Assembly: GCA_002633005.1 (NCBI GenBank)
Contig: NMRA01000397.1
Location: 183,325 to 247,324 of the forward strand
Direction of reading: 5' to 3'
DNA from: Phoronis australis
Lineage: Eukaryota; Phoronida; Phoronidae
DNA length: 64,000 nucleotides
Below the pieces are notes generated by a model, which saw only the letters and a program-made list of their open reading frames with translations, had not been told where the DNA came from and did not search any database. A program made the translations under genes and the position numbers. Positions 59,980 to 64,000 of this stretch are shown one piece after another; position 1 is the first letter of the stretch, and every line of letters begins with the position of its first letter.

Positions 59980-61690
59980 AATTTTAATGCCATTTCCACA
60001 TTTGCTGTCGCCCAAAATGGCGATCTAAAAATGACTTTTCAAGCTCTGTACTGGCGTAGTATAGCAAATCACAGATTTTGATTATCCACTTATTGATTTG
60101 CGTTCTTTTATAAGGGCTTGGAATGACCCATGACAAAAAAGATGAAGTTTTTTACTGCCCCAAATACACATTGCAATCTAAACAACCATATCTCAATAGA
60201 TCGAAAGTAAACATTATTATCACAAGATGCCCAGTAACTTCGTTGTGTTGGCAAAAACTACTCATCTTAAGCAGTTCCCTGATATCTATTTCAGCAACAA
60301 TAATGAAGGCAATTAGACGAAACAGAAGACATTTTTTTAAATTAAAATAATAAAGATGATGCAAAATTTGCAGTGTAAGTGACAGAAGCTTTTCTTGATT
60401 TGCTGCAGGGAAACATGTAAAATTATTTTCAGTTCTTATAATTATGATACAAAATTATAAAAAATTGAAAATCGATCCAGAGATTATCTGGAATTTAATT
60501 CCAACAAAAATTTAATTCCAATGCAAATGGAAAAAAGTCAAGATGAAAACCTGTGGGTCATACCCCATTAGCATGGAAAAATGAAAGTTAAAAACAACAT
60601 ACCAGTACTTTAAACTATAGAAAACCTCAGTCACAACCTTAAGTTGGCCAAACTTTTCAGTTTCAAACAGTTATTACAGGAGCTAATTGTTCATAAGCCA
60701 AGCTGGTGGAGAACAAACTATGTGACATAGGAAATAACTTTAAGACACTCAAAATAGGCTAGCAGAATTTGTAAACACTGACTTAGACCAATCAGATCAT
60801 TCAGAACCTGTCACGTGAACTGCAAAACGTTTTAACAATTTAACATGGAAAGTGTCAAAATAAATTAGAATACATCAACGGCAATTTAAAACACATCCTG
60901 CAGTAATGAAAATAGCAGTTTGTATCTCGTTTCGGCAACACGTAGACACGACTGAACTTAGCATCAGGCCTAGCAGCGAACTTGGCAACTGCTGGCATGG
61001 GCTTGCACTTGGGATCAAACAAAATAATTTCATACATCACTCACATCTCACGAATTACCGGTTACGGTTGAATTTCCTTTCAGAAAGCGTAAATTTTCTT
61101 TCTTGTGTTTTCATCATTTTCAGGTGGTCCTCCACGATTTGGCCACAAACGCCGTAATTGTCCCTCTGTCAAAGTTTACAGGGCGCAAACCCTGACTTTT
61201 GTTGTTTGCGAACACATTGACAGTTACTTTTATCCACTTGTTCCACGAAATATTCTGTCTACTCCAAGATCCACGCATTTTCAGCCACAAAATCCCGCTA
61301 TTTGTCACTGCGAATTAATACCATATGCAGACGCCATTGATGAACCACGCTACCTCAGGTGACCCGGCAATTACAATTTTCGTTCTTCCGAAACATAAAG
61401 AGCAGTGTCCGCTTTTGAGTCGTCAGCAACGCTGCTTACGGAAACCAATTTGCTGCGGAAATTTTATGGCAAATCTGATTTTTTTCTGCGGAAATATAAC
61501 AAAAATGCGCAGATGGCATAAGGGAAAAAACGGAAATCCACGTTTCCACAGAAAATTGTAAGCCTTGAATTTATAAGATTATGAATTTCCATTTTACTTT
61601 TCCATAAAGTGCATACGAATTATTTTCCCTCGGACTCCTACTGTGCGACCTATTAGATAAACATCATGTTTTGTCATGAAATCCGCGACA
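59980..61690. other. noncoding stretch, no gene recognised
   Basis: Short frames on both strands (for example 60123-60350 and 61105-61362 plus) have no recognisable domains. An acceptor-like tttcatcattttcag|GTGG at 61110-61125 precedes an open plus-strand frame, but no protein family is evident. Confidence 0.45.
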
Positions 61691-61711
61691 TTCATGATAT
61701 ATATATATATA

Positions 61712-61920
61712 TACCGTAATCGTTCGGGTTAACGCCCATGCTCAGTTAACCGCCCATCCCCGACTTTAAGTGGATTTTCGATTTAACTGCCCACTGCTCG
61801 GTTAAGCGCCCCCCTGCGATTTTTGAAGATTTCTAGTCAAGCGCCCACCTCTCGGTTAAGCACCCATCCCCGACTTTTAAAGAATGAAGATTTAGCGCCT
61901 AGTGCTAAGGAAACACGCGA
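61712..61920. repeat. tandem repeat of about 55 bp at a TIR-like end
   Basis: Starts taccgtaatcgttcgggtta and contains three to four units anchored on ctcRgttaaSc (61741, 61797, 61851) followed by gcccatccccgactt. The opening TACCGTA..C..TAA.CGCCC resembles the ends of family R, suggesting a related terminal sequence. The complement of ccgcccatgctcgg is present at 54150-54240. Confidence 0.55.
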
Positions 61921-63389
61921 TTCCCCGACTTTTAGAAAAAGATCGATGATCACAATGAGTGCAACGATGCCGGGACTCCGAGACGGTGGTTTAGCAATCT
62001 GAATTACAATACAGGTAACGAGTTATTGTCTTGGGTCATGAACTCACTTCAAAATATAATACTTGAACTTTTTGTCACTTTATTTTCTTCCCTTGTTTGC
62101 AAAGTTTAAGAATGCCGCCGGCGTCAAAACCCCCGAGTCCGCTTTCAGCGACTTTGTCTGCCACGCTGAATTTTTGTCTGCAGTGCACTAGATAAAACAT
62201 ATATTCGAAAAAATCAGGCCAGAGAAATGTGACAGTGGTTTTGCCAACCCTCCAAATTCTATTAAGGTGGGAAGCTCTCGTATTTTGAACAAATCTCACA
62301 ACTCACGGAAAGATGTCAAATTCTCAATATTTTGATGAATATAACTGCCGGGTTATAGAGGATGTGGGGCGACCAAAGGGACAGTACAAGTGCCTTACTG
62401 GGTTACCGATTTCGTTGCTGCCTGCCGATTTCTGAATTCAAACGTTGGCAATAATGTATGTTTGTGTATGACCTTGCAGTAATAAAAAACAGCTAGTCAA
62501 ATTTTATTTTTCCCTTATTGCATCTCAGTCAAACTGGTTAGCCGATTTAACTAATGTCGCTGGCTGTTCTTTACTATTTCTTGCGTCAGCCCCCACGTAA
62601 GCGTGACTGTGAGAATTATCGTTTCCACATCCCCTTTTTAGCCAGAATAATTTTGTTTATACATTGGCCATTTTCAGCCTGAACAAAAATTCTTACCATT
62701 CGAGTCTGAAAATATCTACGACGTAGACTGCTTGACGATAGTGGGTAGGAAGGAGATTCACGCAGTTAGTTACAGGGATGGGCTTAGGGAGCATCGAGCC
62801 GGGAAATATGGGAATAGACTGGACATCGCAGTTTAAGGGAACATTGGCAACGTAGGAATATCGTAAAGAACTGGGTCTTTCGTAACAACAGCTTAAAAGT
62901 ACATAGTCACGCCCGTTTTTGTTACTTCAGACTGTCGCTATTTGTGACTGATTTGTAGTGGTGCACGTGCGCAAGTTCCCACACTTTGGAGTGTATGTTA
63001 CCTTGACAACAACATGTGATTGACAGGTGACTCACACGTAGGCCCTACGTGCATGCTGAATCCCGCCACTATCTTTGGCCATAGAAAACGAGATGCATAT
63101 TTACTTGACGGCATTCCAAGTCACGATTGTCAGCCGACTGAGACATTGCGCGATAACAGCGGGACAGAACAGTGCCGCAGTGTGATATTACAAGTTATAT
63201 AAATAGGATAATCTGGACATCTTGCATGAAAAATAAATGTTTTTCCACCACGAAGTTTGGTAAGGTGATCGTTTAGAATAATGAATTGAAACATTGCCGT
63301 TTTTTGACATTTTGTAACATATTTATGCAGTTGCCTGAAATATTATTCTTGATCGACGACTCACCCCCGATCCTTGTCTTACTTCTTTG

Positions 63390-63870
63390 CATAGCATGTT
63401 TGGCGCAACGACAAGAGAGCAATGCCGGGCTGTCAAGATAAGACAGCTAGCCGCAGAACCATACGATGAAAATGTCATTGAGTCACGGAGTGTCGACAAT
63501 AACATCTCAAACACAAAAAACAGCAGAGTTAAGTTTTTCAAACTTTTATTACAACCAATTTTAAAACTGCTCTCTGACTCAGAACTTGACAGCTACAGTA
63601 CGAGACTGTAACCATAAATTTGATGTCTGACCTCTCCACAACATGAAGCTTGCACGCGCGCACTTATGCAGGGTCACATCTTTAAACAGTTTTAATTCTA
63701 GTGGAGGCTGCGAGGTCACTGGTACTCTGCGCACCGCAGGACGACACGGGGCTATTACTCAGTAATTTTGTAAATTTAATAGTGAATGACTAATCTGAGG
63801 GCAAAAGAACCTTTGTTGGGATCATCCGCTGTTATGACGTTGTCACAGTCATTTGGCGACGTGACGATAA
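63390..63870 (+). repeat. dispersed repeat, copy 2 (pair with 59570-59975)
   Basis: See the copy at 59.57 kb for the shared words. This copy is followed by a G-rich stretch to the window end (caagggggggcccaac, aatggggggaggtcggg). Confidence 0.5.
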
Positions 63871-64000
63871 ACTCTTTGAAAAGGGCTACGCGTTCGGAGT
63901 ATGACTCAGTGGCAGATCTAGGATATCACAAGGGGGGGCCCAACATTTTGTCCGGCTGTAGATGCGCATAGCACCGAATGGGGGGAGGTCGGGAGGGGGG

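Overview
This is a eukaryotic, almost certainly invertebrate animal, genomic window: AT-rich, intron-bearing, crowded with degenerate mobile elements, and interrupted by assembly gaps (about 600 N at 24339-24940, plus short N joins at 18675-18677, 36024, 47370, 52614 and 56572). There are no operons, Shine-Dalgarno sites or long single-exon genes. A host protein resembling RELCH, a THAP-type transposon relic and a Ty3/Gypsy-like relic fit a metazoan. I cannot name the species; a highly heterozygous marine invertebrate is an inference from the paired divergent sequence copies and the density of elements.

Layout. 1-12 kb: AT-rich sequence with one possible first coding exon (minus strand, 2654-2720) and several foldback (inverted-repeat) elements. 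14.4-16.2 kb: a frameshifted Ty3/Gypsy-like pol relic. 16.6-18.5 kb: a possible DNA transposon with a broken minus-strand coding relic. 21.8-24.0 kb: MITE-like and foldback elements, then a CCAAT/CRE palindrome cluster just before the large gap. 26.4-30.3 kb: the last two coding exons of a RELCH-like gene on the minus strand; their phases match across a 3.6 kb intron that is filled with repeats. 30.4-32.1 kb: a TTAA-flanked element with perfect terminal inverted repeats and a THAP-domain pseudogene (Kolobok-like). 35-53 kb: arrays of a 145-bp-periodic repeat, four copies of a TIR element (called family R here), and a 5.2 kb block (47371-52613) that duplicates 40899-45605 and lies between single-N joins; it looks like the second haplotype placed in series. 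One copy carries a tRNA-derived SINE with a clear 12-bp target-site duplication. 54-64 kb: further tandem and dispersed repeats and a second haplotype-type join at 56572.

The most interesting signal is the dispersed repeat at 5.6, 25.0, 27.1, 33.0, 35.1, 39.9 and 46.4 kb. It is built from units of about 145 bp, each starting with a 19-mer close to the CTCF/insulator consensus (for example TAGCCACTAGGGGGCACAG). The units fall into three alternating types (A-B-C) that form a higher-order repeat of about 440 bp. All copies point the same way and one copy has inserted into a family R transposon, so the unit has moved. Whether CTCF binds it is unknown, but the motif, the nucleosome-like spacing and the mobility together deserve testing.
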